43,930 bases of DNA from Mariniblastus sp. (GTDB lineage Bacteria; Planctomycetota; Planctomycetia; Pirellulales; Pirellulaceae), in NCBI GenBank assembly GCA_011523945.1, contig WTFU01000190.1:1-43930 (forward strand), read 5' to 3'. Under the pieces are notes generated by a model that made no database searches, was not told the origin of the DNA, and worked only from the letters and a program-made list of their open reading frames with translations. The position numbers were made by a program, and so were the translations under genes. Positions 36,507-43,930 of this stretch are shown piece after piece (the stretch's first letter is position 1; each line of letters opens with the position of its first letter).

Positions 36507-37008
36507 GATTTGCCTCAAACTCGATTGCGAAAACGGGTTTTAGTTGAAAGAGCGGAATTGGATAGCCTGCTCAATCGGAGCGGCGCTATGAATGCCCTCA
36601 AGCGTATGTTCTTACAATATTGTCTACCTAGCCCATTGTTACGGTAGATTCGTTTCCTGAGTTCATCTTTGCCCAAGTGATGTCACTTTCGTACTATCCC
36701 CCAAAAAGTGTAATACATTTTTGCGAGAGCTGAAACGGTTGAGGCTGATATTCGGCCGCATGCGAGCAGAAACTTAAGAGTTGGGAAATAGGTCTCGAGA
36801 TTCCGATGCGCACGAATCGTGGCGTGTGCAGTCAGCGAACCTGTAATCCAACAGCAACAGAGTCCTCATGGAGTCGCGGTGCAAGTGGTTAAATTTAGGA
36901 TGATCCAAAGCGACGAATATCGCTTTAATCGGTTTTGGTCTTCGGGTAAAAATAAAAAAGGCGTCCTAGAGAGGACGCCTTTTGTTTGCCTTGTTGTTGG
37001 TAAAAAGA
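36507..37008. other. Intergenic stretch with a terminator and a short palindrome
   Basis: 502 bases upstream of the M3 peptidase gene and downstream of the Gfo/Idh gene, both minus-strand. The terminator at 36946-36983 is listed separately. A 14-base perfect palindrome (AAGTGA-TG-TCACTT, 36675-36688) could be an operator for the peptidase, about 170 bases before its start; nothing else supports it. Open frames here have no family features. Confidence 0.45.
36946..36983 (-). terminator. Intrinsic terminator of the Gfo/Idh/MocA gene
   Basis: A perfect 10-bp stem (AAGGCGTCCT 36958-36967 with AGGACGCCTT 36972-36981) and an AGAG loop. On the minus strand it is followed by TTTTTTATTTTT (the A-rich run 36948-36959). 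It lies about 26 bases past the end of the gene at 37009. Confidence 0.88.
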
Positions 37009-38442
37009 CTACTTCTTATTTTTTTTCTTCTTTTTATTGCCAACTTCCCAGTCGATGACATCCTTAGCTCCGGCTCCGGGCCGTGGGCATGGATAACTTC
37101 CATCCGCATTCGGCTGAACAGGGGCTTCATCATTCATCCCGGTTAACGCGTCAACATTACATAGCGAAATATCGGAATTAATCGCGTCATCCCAGTTCAG
37201 CTCTTTACCGGAATAAGTGGCGAGGCGACCGAAAATCGAAGTCATGGTACTCTTTGCACCATATTCGGCTTCATTTGGAATTTTTCCGTCGCGCAGATCG
37301 GCGAATAGGTCGTGGTGCTCTTGCTGGTGACCACCGCGTTGGCCCTTACCTTCCTTACACTTGAAGATTTCTTTTCCGGTGTTGTCAAAGATTCGGCCGC
37401 CGCTGATATCAGCGTAACCCTTCGCACCGTGTGTGTGCTCGGAAACTGAGTTCCAGCATTCACGAATATGGCGACAATGGCTGAGCAAGCGGTGTCCGTT
37501 TGCGTAGGTAAACTCAACGGCGTGGTGATCAAAGATCTGGCCGGTGTCTTTACCAGTACGAACTTCACGTCCACCCATCCCCTGTGCAGTTACTGGATAA
37601 TCGTCCATTAGCCAGTTTGCCACATCCAAATTGTGAATGTGTTGCTCAACAATGTGGTCACCGCAAAGCCAGTTGAAGTAGTACCAGTTTTTCATCTGAT
37701 ATTGCAACTCAGTCTCGCCTTCGGTGCGCGGTCGCGTCCAAACGCCACCCCCGTCCCAGTAGACGCGTGTGTGAATGAGGTCGCCGATGATTCCATTCTG
37801 TAGTTCAGAAATGGTTTCGCGGTACGCACGCTCGTGTCGTCGTTGGAGACCAACAGCGATGGCGAGACCTTTTTGCTCGGCAAGTTTACCTGCCCGGAGA
37901 ACGCGGCGGACACCTGGCGCGTCCACGGCGACTGGTTTTTCCATGAAGACATTTTTACCTGCGTTGATCGCTGCTTCTAAGTGAAGTGGGCGAAAGCCAG
38001 GAGGAGTGGCGAGGATCACCAAATCAACGTCCGAAGCGAGTACGTTTTTGTAGGCGTCAAAGCCAACAAATTGTCGTTCCTTAGGAACGCGAACTTTATC
38101 TTTGTGATTGTTCTGGCAAGTCTTTAACGACCCGTCGAGGCGGTTTTGGAAAGCGTCGCCCATGGCAACCAACTCAACATTACCACTGGTAGTGTTCATG
38201 GCCTGAATGGAAGCACCGGTTCCACGTCCGCCACAACCAACAAGTCCTATACGAATTGTATCGGTACCAAAGGCATGAGCCGATCGAGCGATTGATAATT
38301 TGGGTGCAATGATGGACCCCATGGCGGCACTGGCCACGGCGATCTTTGAACCGTTGTTGAGAAACTCCCGACGCGTAGATTCGGAGTTTGACTGCTTTGA
38401 CGCTGGCTTTTGGGTCGCGTCTGTTGATTTACGTTTGGTCAC
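37009..38442 (-). CDS. Gfo/Idh/MocA-family oxidoreductase with Tat signal
   Basis: 477 residues. A twin-arginine signal (STRREFLNNGS, ~23-33) is followed by a Rossmann domain (IGLVGCGGRGTGAS, ~64-77) and EKP with the conserved Lys (MEKPVA, ~172). The second domain carries GDHIVEQHIHNLDVANW (~260-276), the catalytic-histidine segment. NAD(P)-dependent oxidoreductases of this type oxidise sugars, and Tat export places this one in the periplasm with its cofactor prebound. The protein ends in a lysine cluster (KKKKKNKK). The GTG start at 38442 is preceded by AAGGAGA, a near-perfect ribosome binding site seven bases away. It may feed the DUF1080 hydrolases of the region, as proposed for 3-keto-sugar routes. 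Confidence 0.9.
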   Translation of the reverse strand: MTKRKSTDATQKPASKQSNSESTRREFLNNGSKIAVASAAMGSIIAPKLSIARSAHAFGTDTIRIGLVGCGGRGTGASIQAMNTTSGNVELVAMGDAFQNRLDGSLKTCQNNHKDKVRVPKERQFVGFDAYKNVLASDVDLVILATPPGFRPLHLEAAINAGKNVFMEKPVAVDAPGVRRVLRAGKLAEQKGLAIAVGLQRRHERAYRETISELQNGIIGDLIHTRVYWDGGGVWTRPRTEGETELQYQMKNWYYFNWLCGDHIVEQHIHNLDVANWLMDDYPVTAQGMGGREVRTGKDTGQIFDHHAVEFTYANGHRLLSHCRHIRECWNSVSEHTHGAKGYADISGGRIFDNTGKEIFKCKEGKGQRGGHQQEHHDLFADLRDGKIPNEAEYGAKSTMTSIFGRLATYSGKELNWDDAINSDISLCNVDALTGMNDEAPVQPNADGSYPCPRPGAGAKDVIDWEVGNKKKKKNKK

Positions 38443-39049
38443 CTAGTTTCTCCTTGGTGTTTGTGATCATTTATCGGCGTAGATAAAACCGCTCACAGCT
38501 GCGAGGGCTAAGACCTTTCATCGGCAATTTTAGCCAATTCCAATTGCGGTTTCAATTAAATCGCGTGAACCGATTTGTCTGGATTGTAGTTTCTTTGAAG
38601 TTAGTGAACTTTGTTTGTTTTGTTACAGAATGACTGGAATTACTGAGGAAATAGCATCGAAGGCGGCGGTTCGAGAGTTCATGCGATGATAACGTCCGTC
38701 GTCTTAGAGGACGAAAAAGGCAGGATAATTAAGATTTCTCTTCAAAATTGTATTTTCAGTCGGCGCGGATTGGCGTAAATCTAACCACAGACGGCTCCAC
38801 CTATTGACTGTTGCATGATCAGTTTTGTTTCAGGAATTCGTGGTAACCAAAAAATTCTTATAAGCAAAAACTTCGAAACGATCTTAAAAAGAACAAAATT
38901 ACATTGCTTCCAAGTAAATTCCAGAAGAAAGACGATGACAGTTTCTCATGACCGTAATTTGTTTGGTTCGTTGAAATACGATAACCTGTCACACGTCCAC
39001 GTTTAGCTTAACACTTAACGACAGAAACTAAGAAAGCGAATTAATAGTT
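38443..39049. other. Long divergent intergenic region, no gene recognised
   Basis: 607 A+T-rich bases between the Gfo/Idh gene and the DUF1501 gene, divergent. It must hold both promoters. A frame of 63 codons (38815-39006) has no ribosome binding site or hydrophobic or Cys pattern and is not called. No tRNA-like or strongly folded RNA was seen. Confidence 0.5.
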
Positions 39050-40492
39050 GTGGATCGATTGAATCTAAAGACACGTCGGCATTTTTTTAAAGACTGTGGA
39101 GTCGGGGTAGGGAAAATTGCGCTTGCTTCGTTAATGGCAGGTGGATTGGGCGCGTTGCAAAGTAAGGATTTATTAGGTTCAACAGATTCCATTGGTGGAG
39201 TTGCGGAACAGCCAAATTTTCCACCGCGTGCCAAGCGGGTAATCTACCTGTTCATGGCAGGTGCGCCGAGTCAGCTAGATTTGTTTGACTATAAACCACG
39301 ACTTGCCGAACTTGAGGGCCAGCCAGTTCCGCCTTCGGTCATTGATGGTCAAAGATACGCGTTCATTCAGCCAGATGCGGCGATTTTGGGTCCGCAATTC
39401 AAATTTCAGAAACAGGGTGCCTCAGGCGTGGAGGTTTCGGAGTTGTTGCCTTGGTTCTCAAAAATCGTCGATGAGGTTTCAATACTCAAATCATGCACAA
39501 CGGATCAGTTTAATCATGCGCCTGCACAACTGTTGTTTAACACGGGTAACGGTATTCCAGGTCGCCCAAGTATGGGTTCTTGGCTCAGCTATGGACTCGG
39601 GTGTGAGGCGAAAGATTTGCCTTCTTTTGTTGTTCTGCAAAGTGGCGGCGGTTTGAGTGGAGGGGCCTCGTTGTGGAGTTCTGGATTCCTACCTGGGTCT
39701 CACCAAGGTGTCCCGTTTCGAAGTTCCGGGGATCCAATTCTCAACGTGACTAATCCAGTGGGGTTCGATAACCGCGCTCAACGTGAATCAATTGATCTAA
39801 TTAAGACGCTGAATCGCGAGCAACTCAATTTGGTAAATGACCCGGAAATAGAAACGAGAATAAACGCCTACGAGATGGCTTATCGAATGCAGGCGCGTGC
39901 GCCGGAATTAATGGATACGAGTCAAGAAACGGAAGCAACGCTAAATCTCTATGGTGCTAAACCGGGAGCGAGATCTTTTGCAAATAATTGTCTACTGGCA
40001 AGGAGACTTGCGGAACGTGGCGTCCGTTTTATTCAGGTTTATCATAATGGTTGGGATCATCACAGTAATGTGAAGGGCGGTCTAAGTAAACAATGTCGGG
40101 CGACAGATCAGGCATCGGCGGCGCTTATTATGGATTTGAAGCAGCGTGGTATGCTTGATGATACGCTGGTGATATGGGGGGGCGAGTTTGGTCGTACCCC
40201 CATGGTGGAGGCGAGTGCTGCCTTGAATCGATCGGGGGGGCGTGACCATCATCCGCAGGCATTTACGATGTGGTTTGCCGGCGGCGGGATGAAGCGTGGG
40301 TTCAGCATGGGCAAAACCGACGAACTGGGTTTCAATATCGTTGAGGGTAAATCGCATGTGCATGACATCCAAGCAACGATTCTGCGATGCCTAGGTGTCG
40401 ATCATGAGAAGCTATCGGTCAAGGTGAACGGATTAGATATGCGATTGACCGGCGTTGAAAAGCATCATGCGATTACCGAAATACTCGCCTAA
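39050..40492 (+). CDS. DUF1501 protein with Tat-like signal, no cytochrome partner next to it
   Basis: 480 residues. A twin-arginine-like start (KTRRHFFKDCGVGVGK, ~7-22) is followed by the DUF1501 domain: FMAGAPSQLDLFDYKP (~68-83), YHNGWDHHSN (~330-339) and WGGEFGRTPM (~374-383). In most genomes the gene follows a PSCyt1-PSCyt2-PSD1 gene; here the upstream 607 bases are non-coding and the next gene is a DUF1080 protein. Function unproven. An in-frame TAA at 39029-39031 limits the N-terminus, so GTG at 39050 is the only good start even though its ribosome binding site is weak. Confidence 0.87.
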   Translation: MDRLNLKTRRHFFKDCGVGVGKIALASLMAGGLGALQSKDLLGSTDSIGGVAEQPNFPPRAKRVIYLFMAGAPSQLDLFDYKPRLAELEGQPVPPSVIDGQRYAFIQPDAAILGPQFKFQKQGASGVEVSELLPWFSKIVDEVSILKSCTTDQFNHAPAQLLFNTGNGIPGRPSMGSWLSYGLGCEAKDLPSFVVLQSGGGLSGGASLWSSGFLPGSHQGVPFRSSGDPILNVTNPVGFDNRAQRESIDLIKTLNREQLNLVNDPEIETRINAYEMAYRMQARAPELMDTSQETEATLNLYGAKPGARSFANNCLLARRLAERGVRFIQVYHNGWDHHSNVKGGLSKQCRATDQASAALIMDLKQRGMLDDTLVIWGGEFGRTPMVEASAALNRSGGRDHHPQAFTMWFAGGGMKRGFSMGKTDELGFNIVEGKSHVHDIQATILRCLGVDHEKLSVKVNGLDMRLTGVEKHHAITEILA

Positions 40493-40566
40493 AGTGTTGG
40501 GTTGAAGCGGTGGTTGTTGGGTCCCCTTGTTTAATTTTGTGTTCCTCAGTTGGTAAATGGTTGAAT

Positions 40567-41424
40567 ATGAATTGCTTCTTTAAACCGCATGTTTCCATCA
40601 AACTTTTTTTTACAATCGTGCTGTTGATGGTGAGCGGTTCGGGAATGGCCACTTGTTCAGGGTCTTATGCAGATGAGACGTTTCAGGACAATGCCAGCGA
40701 GAACAAAGCAGGTGAATCTAACTGGATACCACTGTTTAACGGAGAGGACTTAGAGGGTTGGACAGTGAAAATTGCTGGACATCCGGTCGGGGAGAACTTT
40801 GCGAATACCTTTCGTGTGGAAGATGGCATCCTGAAGTGTGAGTACGACGACTACGGTCCGTTTAATAAACAATTCGGACATTTGTATTCAAACTTGGCCT
40901 ATTCGCATTACAAGTTGCGGTTGCAGTATCGATTCGTGGGTCGGATGCTTCCTGATGCACCTAATTATGTCGATCTTAATAGTGGAGTGATGCTTCATTC
41001 CCAATCGCCACAGAGTATGCGTCTCGACCAGGGGTTCCCGGCAAGTTTGGAGATGCAGTTTTTAGCCAGCCTTGGCAAGGGGAAGCGTCAGACTGGAAAC
41101 GTATGTACGCCTGGCACGCACTTAAATTACGAGGGTCAACTTACCAAGCAGCACATTGTTAAATCGTCGGGGCCGACCTTGCCTGCTGATCAATGGGTAG
41201 CCGTTGAGATGGAGGTTCATGGACATGATTTGATTATTTATCGAGTTGAAGGAAGGGAAGTGCTGCGGTACCGCTTTCCGGTACTCGACGAAGAGAGTGA
41301 AGAAGCGCAGGATATTTTAGCCCTCGGGGCAGACCGCAAGCTTTCGTTTGGCCACATTGCACTTCAAGCCGAAGCCCAGCGGGTATGGTTTCGCAATATC
41401 GAGTTGCTGCCGCTGGCAGAGTAG
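40567..41424 (+). CDS. DUF1080 protein (3-keto-disaccharide hydrolase family)
   Basis: 285 residues with a signal peptide (~1-35, hydrophobic IKLFFTIVLLMVSGSGMA). The DUF1080 sandwich runs from WIPLFNGEDLEGW (~56-68) through YVDLNSGVMLHSQ (~135-147) to VWFRNIELLPL at the end. Close to the DUF1501 gene (74 bases), so probably one operon. The ATG at 40567 starts the signal peptide; the frame to 40510 only adds non-conserved codons. Only about a third of the residues match the DUF1080 protein at 10044, so they are distant paralogues. Confidence 0.83.
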   Translation: MNCFFKPHVSIKLFFTIVLLMVSGSGMATCSGSYADETFQDNASENKAGESNWIPLFNGEDLEGWTVKIAGHPVGENFANTFRVEDGILKCEYDDYGPFNKQFGHLYSNLAYSHYKLRLQYRFVGRMLPDAPNYVDLNSGVMLHSQSPQSMRLDQGFPASLEMQFLASLGKGKRQTGNVCTPGTHLNYEGQLTKQHIVKSSGPTLPADQWVAVEMEVHGHDLIIYRVEGREVLRYRFPVLDEESEEAQDILALGADRKLSFGHIALQAEAQRVWFRNIELLPLAE

Positions 41425-41490
41425 GCTTGGCGTGGCTGGTTATGATAGAGAGACTGCGCCTGCCGTTTGTTCCGGAACCCTTGGCATCGG

Positions 41491-42360
41491 CTAATCGGCT
41501 GTAATTTCCATGGATAATTCGCGGCCTAGGCCAATGATCTCCTGGGCGAGTTCCAGCGATCGTGAAACAATGATTGGTCTTGAATCGAAAGGGTTGGAAG
41601 GTGTACCGTCTGGATTCAGAAACACTCCGCCCGCTTCTTCCATAATGATTTGAGGTGCTGCGATATCCCATGCGGCTTGTTTCGTGCAGGCAGGATTGTT
41701 GTCGTGAATCGCGGCCGCAAGTAGGGAATCACCTACCGCAATCCGCATGGCGACCCCGGAATGCGGGACCGTCGACGTGACCATTCGTGCCCCGTTCTTG
41801 GAGCGAAGGCGCTCTTTGAGATTACGGAAATAATCGGTTTCCAAATTCGCGTCTCCATATTGGTTCATCTCCACCCAAACTTCGGAAAGCGAATCACCAG
41901 TATCGCAACGCAAACGCTCTCCATTGTGCCAAGCCCCGCAATTTTTTTCAGCATAAAACCACTGATCAGTAAGTGGGAAATAGACCACGCCGAGCCGGGT
42001 TGAACCTTTCTCGCGAAGGGCAATTAAAGCGGCGGGAAAATGAGGTCCGGCAGACATCAAATAGGCACTTGATCCGTCAAGTGGATCAACAATCCACATA
42101 TCGTTGGTCGTTGATTGGTCGGCATTAAGCTCTTCGGACAATATTGGCAAATCTGACGCCGCCCGCAGGATGTCGCAGGCGACTCGATCGGCCTCGCGAT
42201 CAACTTCAGAGACTAAATCTCCAACGCCTTTTTGCTCGACGACATTAAGTTTCTCAGATCCGTCGCGGATGATTTCGCCTGCGGCCTGAGCGGCGAGAAC
42301 AGCCGTGTAAAGTCGTTCGCTGATGGTCCGTGAGTGTTCGAGTGGGCAGAAATTAGACAC
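41491..42360 (-). CDS. Inositol monophosphatase / CysQ-family phosphatase
   Basis: 289 residues, cytoplasmic. Metal-binding motifs are SEE (Glu76/Glu77 region), DPLDGSSAY (Asp92, Asp95, Gly96) and AAWDIAAPQIIMEEAGG (Asp232). This is the lithium-sensitive Mg-dependent phosphatase fold shared by inositol monophosphatase, CysQ (3'-phosphoadenosine 5'-phosphate) and fructose-1,6-bisphosphatase types. The S-S replaces the usual T-T or T-N after DPLDG, and the arrangement is closest to CysQ; the substrate is uncertain. GTG start at 42360 with a weak ribosome binding site. Stands between the convergent DUF1080 gene and the ribosomal operon terminator. Confidence 0.83.
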   Translation of the reverse strand: MSNFCPLEHSRTISERLYTAVLAAQAAGEIIRDGSEKLNVVEQKGVGDLVSEVDREADRVACDILRAASDLPILSEELNADQSTTNDMWIVDPLDGSSAYLMSAGPHFPAALIALREKGSTRLGVVYFPLTDQWFYAEKNCGAWHNGERLRCDTGDSLSEVWVEMNQYGDANLETDYFRNLKERLRSKNGARMVTSTVPHSGVAMRIAVGDSLLAAAIHDNNPACTKQAAWDIAAPQIIMEEAGGVFLNPDGTPSNPFDSRPIIVSRSLELAQEIIGLGRELSMEITAD

Positions 42361-42596
42361 TGAATTTCAATTCCGTTGAAATGGTGGGATAAGTCTTGAA
42401 TACGGCACACCGGTCAGTTGAAAGGTGCCAAGCTGTCGTGCTGCCCCTTCGGTCGAATTCTAATATGTGGACGTTAATTATTCGAGAGGGTCGGAATAGT
42501 TTCTTGGCACCTTCTTGCTTCAAAAGGCCGTTGGGAGTTTTGAATTATTTGGCTACGTCGGCGAGGGAAGAGACCAATTGGTCATCAATTAACGAA

Positions 42597-42628
42597 AAAA
42601 GGCCAAGTGAATGATCACTTAGCCTTTT
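42597..42628 (-). terminator. Intrinsic terminator of the rpsP-trmD-rplS operon
   Basis: Stem AAAAGGC-C-AAGTGA (42597-42610) with TCACTT-A-GCCTTTT (42615-42628), one C-A mismatch, loop ATGA. On the minus strand it leads into a run of T (the A-run at 42595-42600). It lies about 30 bases past the stop codon of rplS. Confidence 0.82.
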
Positions 42629-42656
42629 GAATGGGATCGATTATTCTTTCAATCTT

Positions 42657-43007
42657 CTACTTGCGTCGTTCTTTCAACCGAACAGCCTTACCGACGCGAT
42701 CACGAAGGTAGTAAAGTTTTGCACGCTTTACGAAAGAAGATCGTTTAACTTCAATTTTCTCAACTTTAGGCGAGTGAATTGGGAATTTTCTTTCCACTCC
42801 CTGACCGGCGACGATCCGTCGCACGGTAAACATTTCCCGAGCGCCGCTTCCGCTGCGAGCGATTACCGTTCCGCTGAAAACCTGAGTCCGCGACTTTTGG
42901 CCTTCCAGAATTTTACAATGAACGTCGACCGTATCGCCAATCTCAAATTCTGGGGTTTCCGCTTTGAGACTGTCCTTTTCGACAAGTTCCATAATTTTGT
43001 GAGTCAT
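42657..43007 (-). CDS. rplS: 50S ribosomal protein L19
   Basis: 116 residues, the normal L19 length. Family segments: FEIGDTVDVHCKILEG (~21-36), RTQVFSGTVIARSGSGAREMFTVRRI (from ~40) and the basic C-terminus KRAKLYYLRDRVGKAVRLKERRK. L19 sits at the 30S-50S interface. The ATG at 43007 has GAGGG about seven bases upstream. It follows trmD in the usual bacterial order; a strong stem-loop lies between them. Confidence 0.97.
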   Translation of the reverse strand: MTHKIMELVEKDSLKAETPEFEIGDTVDVHCKILEGQKSRTQVFSGTVIARSGSGAREMFTVRRIVAGQGVERKFPIHSPKVEKIEVKRSSFVKRAKLYYLRDRVGKAVRLKERRK

Positions 43008-43027
43008 GTTATTACCCTCAGTTAATT

Positions 43028-43046
43028 CGCGTCCCAGCGGGACGCG
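43028..43046 (-). promoter_or_regulatory. Strong hairpin in the leader of rplS
   Basis: A perfect 8-bp stem (CGCGTCCC 43028-43035 with GGGACGCG 43039-43046) with a 3-base loop, placed about 10 bases upstream of the rplS ribosome binding site on the minus strand. No T-run follows, so it is not a terminator. It may tune rplS translation relative to trmD, which is known to be made in far smaller amounts than L19 in E. coli, or it may protect a processed end. No match to a named leader family is claimed. Confidence 0.45.
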
Positions 43047-43094
43047 TCGCTGTGATGTACCGTTTTATTCTATCTAAAAATTTAACTTTTGGAT

Positions 43095-43781
43095 CTACGA
43101 ATCCAAAAGGTCACTTCGTTTTTTCTTCGTGTTTTCTAAACTTTGTTCATTTCTCCAACGCTCAACTTCACCATGATTCCCGCCTAGTAAGACGTCGGGA
43201 ACACAATGTCCCTCGAAGTCTCGAGGCCGGGTGTATTGGGGATACTCGAGCATGCGATTCCCCCGTGAAAACGAGTCATCCCAACTGCTTCGTTCATCTC
43301 CCAGAACTCCCGGAACCATGCGGACGAGACTGTCTACCAGAACCATCGAAGCGACCTCGCCGCCGTTGAGGATATAATCCCCGATCGATATTTCCAGCGG
43401 TTGAAGAATGTCGATCACACGTTGATCAAAACCTTCGTATCTTCCGCAAAGCAAAATCATTCGTTGGTTGAGTGCCAACTCCTCGACCAATGGCTGGTTT
43501 AGCCGTTGGCCCTGAGGCGTTGTGACGATTACGGTTCCCGGTTGGTCACCCATCGCCTGAACATCGCGAACACAGTTGACGACGGGCTCGACCATTAGGA
43601 TCATTCCCGGACCTCCACCGTAGGGCGTATCATCAATCTTGTGGTGACGACCTTTTGCCCAGTCTCGCATGTTATGAACGTGAACCTCAACCAGTCCGCG
43701 TTCAATCGATTTATTCAAAATACTCTGGCCTGTGTAGCCGGGAAACATCTCCGGAAACAGGGTGAGTATGTCAAAACGCAT
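43095..43781 (-). CDS. trmD: tRNA (guanine-N1)-methyltransferase TrmD
   Basis: 228 residues. MRFDILTLFPEMF opens the protein, then RHHKIDDTPYGGGPGM (~45-60), LCGRYEGFD (~112-120) and IGDYILNGGE (~132-141) form the trefoil-knot SAM site. It makes m1G37 in tRNAs that read CNN codons and prevents frameshifting. The ATG at 43781 begins six bases after the stop codon of the upstream gene, so they are co-transcribed. The usual rimM gene between rpsP and trmD is missing. Confidence 0.97.
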   Translation of the reverse strand: MRFDILTLFPEMFPGYTGQSILNKSIERGLVEVHVHNMRDWAKGRHHKIDDTPYGGGPGMILMVEPVVNCVRDVQAMGDQPGTVIVTTPQGQRLNQPLVEELALNQRMILLCGRYEGFDQRVIDILQPLEISIGDYILNGGEVASMVLVDSLVRMVPGVLGDERSSWDDSFSRGNRMLEYPQYTRPRDFEGHCVPDVLLGGNHGEVERWRNEQSLENTKKKRSDLLDS

Positions 43782-43787
43782 GAGTAT

Positions 43788-43930
43788 TTACTCAGCCTTT
43801 TCTTCGGCTGCACCTTCGGTAGGTTCGGCCGCGGTTTCTGTCGTTGTTTCAGCGGATGCTTCTTCGGGAGCGGCTGCTTCGGCTGCGCCCTCAGCAGGTG
43901 CTTCGGCTGCTTCCTCGGCAGGTGCTTCGG
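43788..43930 (-). CDS. rpsP: Ala/Glu/Pro-rich C-terminal tail, probably of ribosomal protein S16 (partial)
   Basis: A frame open to the window edge ends in TAA (43788-43790). The visible 46 codons are almost only A, E, P, T and G, ending AEEKAE, with an imperfect 24-base repeat (codons for EAPAEEAA then EAPAEGAA, 43881-43928). No S16 core lies inside the window. S16 is proposed because rpsP precedes trmD and rplS in this operon and because planctomycete S16 proteins often carry such an acidic tail. The symbol is inferred from position, not from sequence. Confidence 0.6.
   Translation of the reverse strand, partial: EAPAEEAAEAPAEGAAEAAAPEEASAETTTETAAEPTEGAAEEKAE

Noticed and set aside
36819..37058. 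79-codon open frame on the plus strand
   Set aside because: It runs across the terminator and into the antisense end of the Gfo/Idh gene.
38815..39006. 63-codon open frame
   Set aside because: No ribosome binding site, no recognisable sequence character and A+T-rich random-looking composition.
1..43930. tRNA, rRNA, CRISPR array or insertion sequence
   Set aside because: No cloverleaf with a T-arm and acceptor pairing, no regularly spaced direct repeats outside the kinase and S16-like coding repeats, and no transposase-like protein was found by eye; a tRNAscan or ISfinder search was not possible.

Overview
The window looks like a chromosomal segment of a planctomycete, probably a marine Pirellulales-type lineage. 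This is inferred from gene content, not from a database search. The markers are planctomycete-typical families: Planctomycete cytochrome C (PSCyt/PSD, DUF1549/1553 and DUF1585/1587/1588/1592/1595), DUF1501 proteins with twin-arginine signals, secreted FGly sulfatases, DUF1080 proteins, a Gfo/Idh/MocA oxidoreductase with a Tat signal, and a large Ser/Thr kinase with a membrane-embedded tail. TGA, TAA and TAG all end intact genes, so the standard bacterial code applies. I see no insertion sequence, CRISPR array, rRNA or tRNA.

Layout. At 1-1264 is an ABC ATPase fused to an MlaE-type permease, cut by the window edge and interrupted by a TAA exactly in the ABC signature. Positions 1313-1450 hold a 45-residue membrane peptide. 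Positions 1684-2232 hold a TlpA/thioredoxin-like lipoprotein whose first active-site Cys codon is replaced by in-frame TGA (W-TGA-P-P-C). A two-storey hairpin begins on that TGA, so this is a candidate selenoprotein and the main find here. Next come a seven-bladed FG-GAP propeller, a CmoB-like methyltransferase, RarD, a DUF1592-type cytochrome, a sulfatase and a DUF1080 protein (2.3-11.1 kb). Positions 11.2-13.4 kb hold a translationally coupled H-NOX / HNOBA hybrid histidine kinase pair, a probable nitric-oxide sensing module. At 13.8-15.6 kb is a fusion of a TrhO-type tRNA hydroxylase and an RluA-type pseudouridine synthase. At 16-23 kb are a J-like membrane protein, a second sulfatase and a Ser/Thr kinase with three 168-nt tandem repeats. 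At 23-25.8 kb are an enolase-superfamily protein and an unknown protein. At 26-32.7 kb is a DUF1501 / giant WD40-PSCyt-PSD1 operon. At 33-41.4 kb are a GH99-like hydrolase, an M3 peptidase, a Gfo/Idh/MocA oxidoreductase, a DUF1501 protein without its usual partner, and a DUF1080 protein. The right end (41.5-43.9 kb) carries an inositol-monophosphatase family protein and the conserved rpsP-trmD-rplS ribosomal operon on the minus strand, with rpsP cut by the window edge.

Functionally, most of the window is an exported polysaccharide- and sugar-processing repertoire typical of heterotrophic marine planctomycetes (sulfatases, DUF1080, GH99-like, Gfo/Idh, enolase superfamily, PSCyt/DUF1501). It is mixed with housekeeping RNA-modification and ribosomal genes and two signalling units. 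Four intrinsic terminators (2269, 34272, 36946, 42597) separate transcription units. Many starts were moved downstream of the longest reading frame because a signal peptide, a conserved N-terminus or a Shine-Dalgarno sequence fits better there; the reason is given in each entry.
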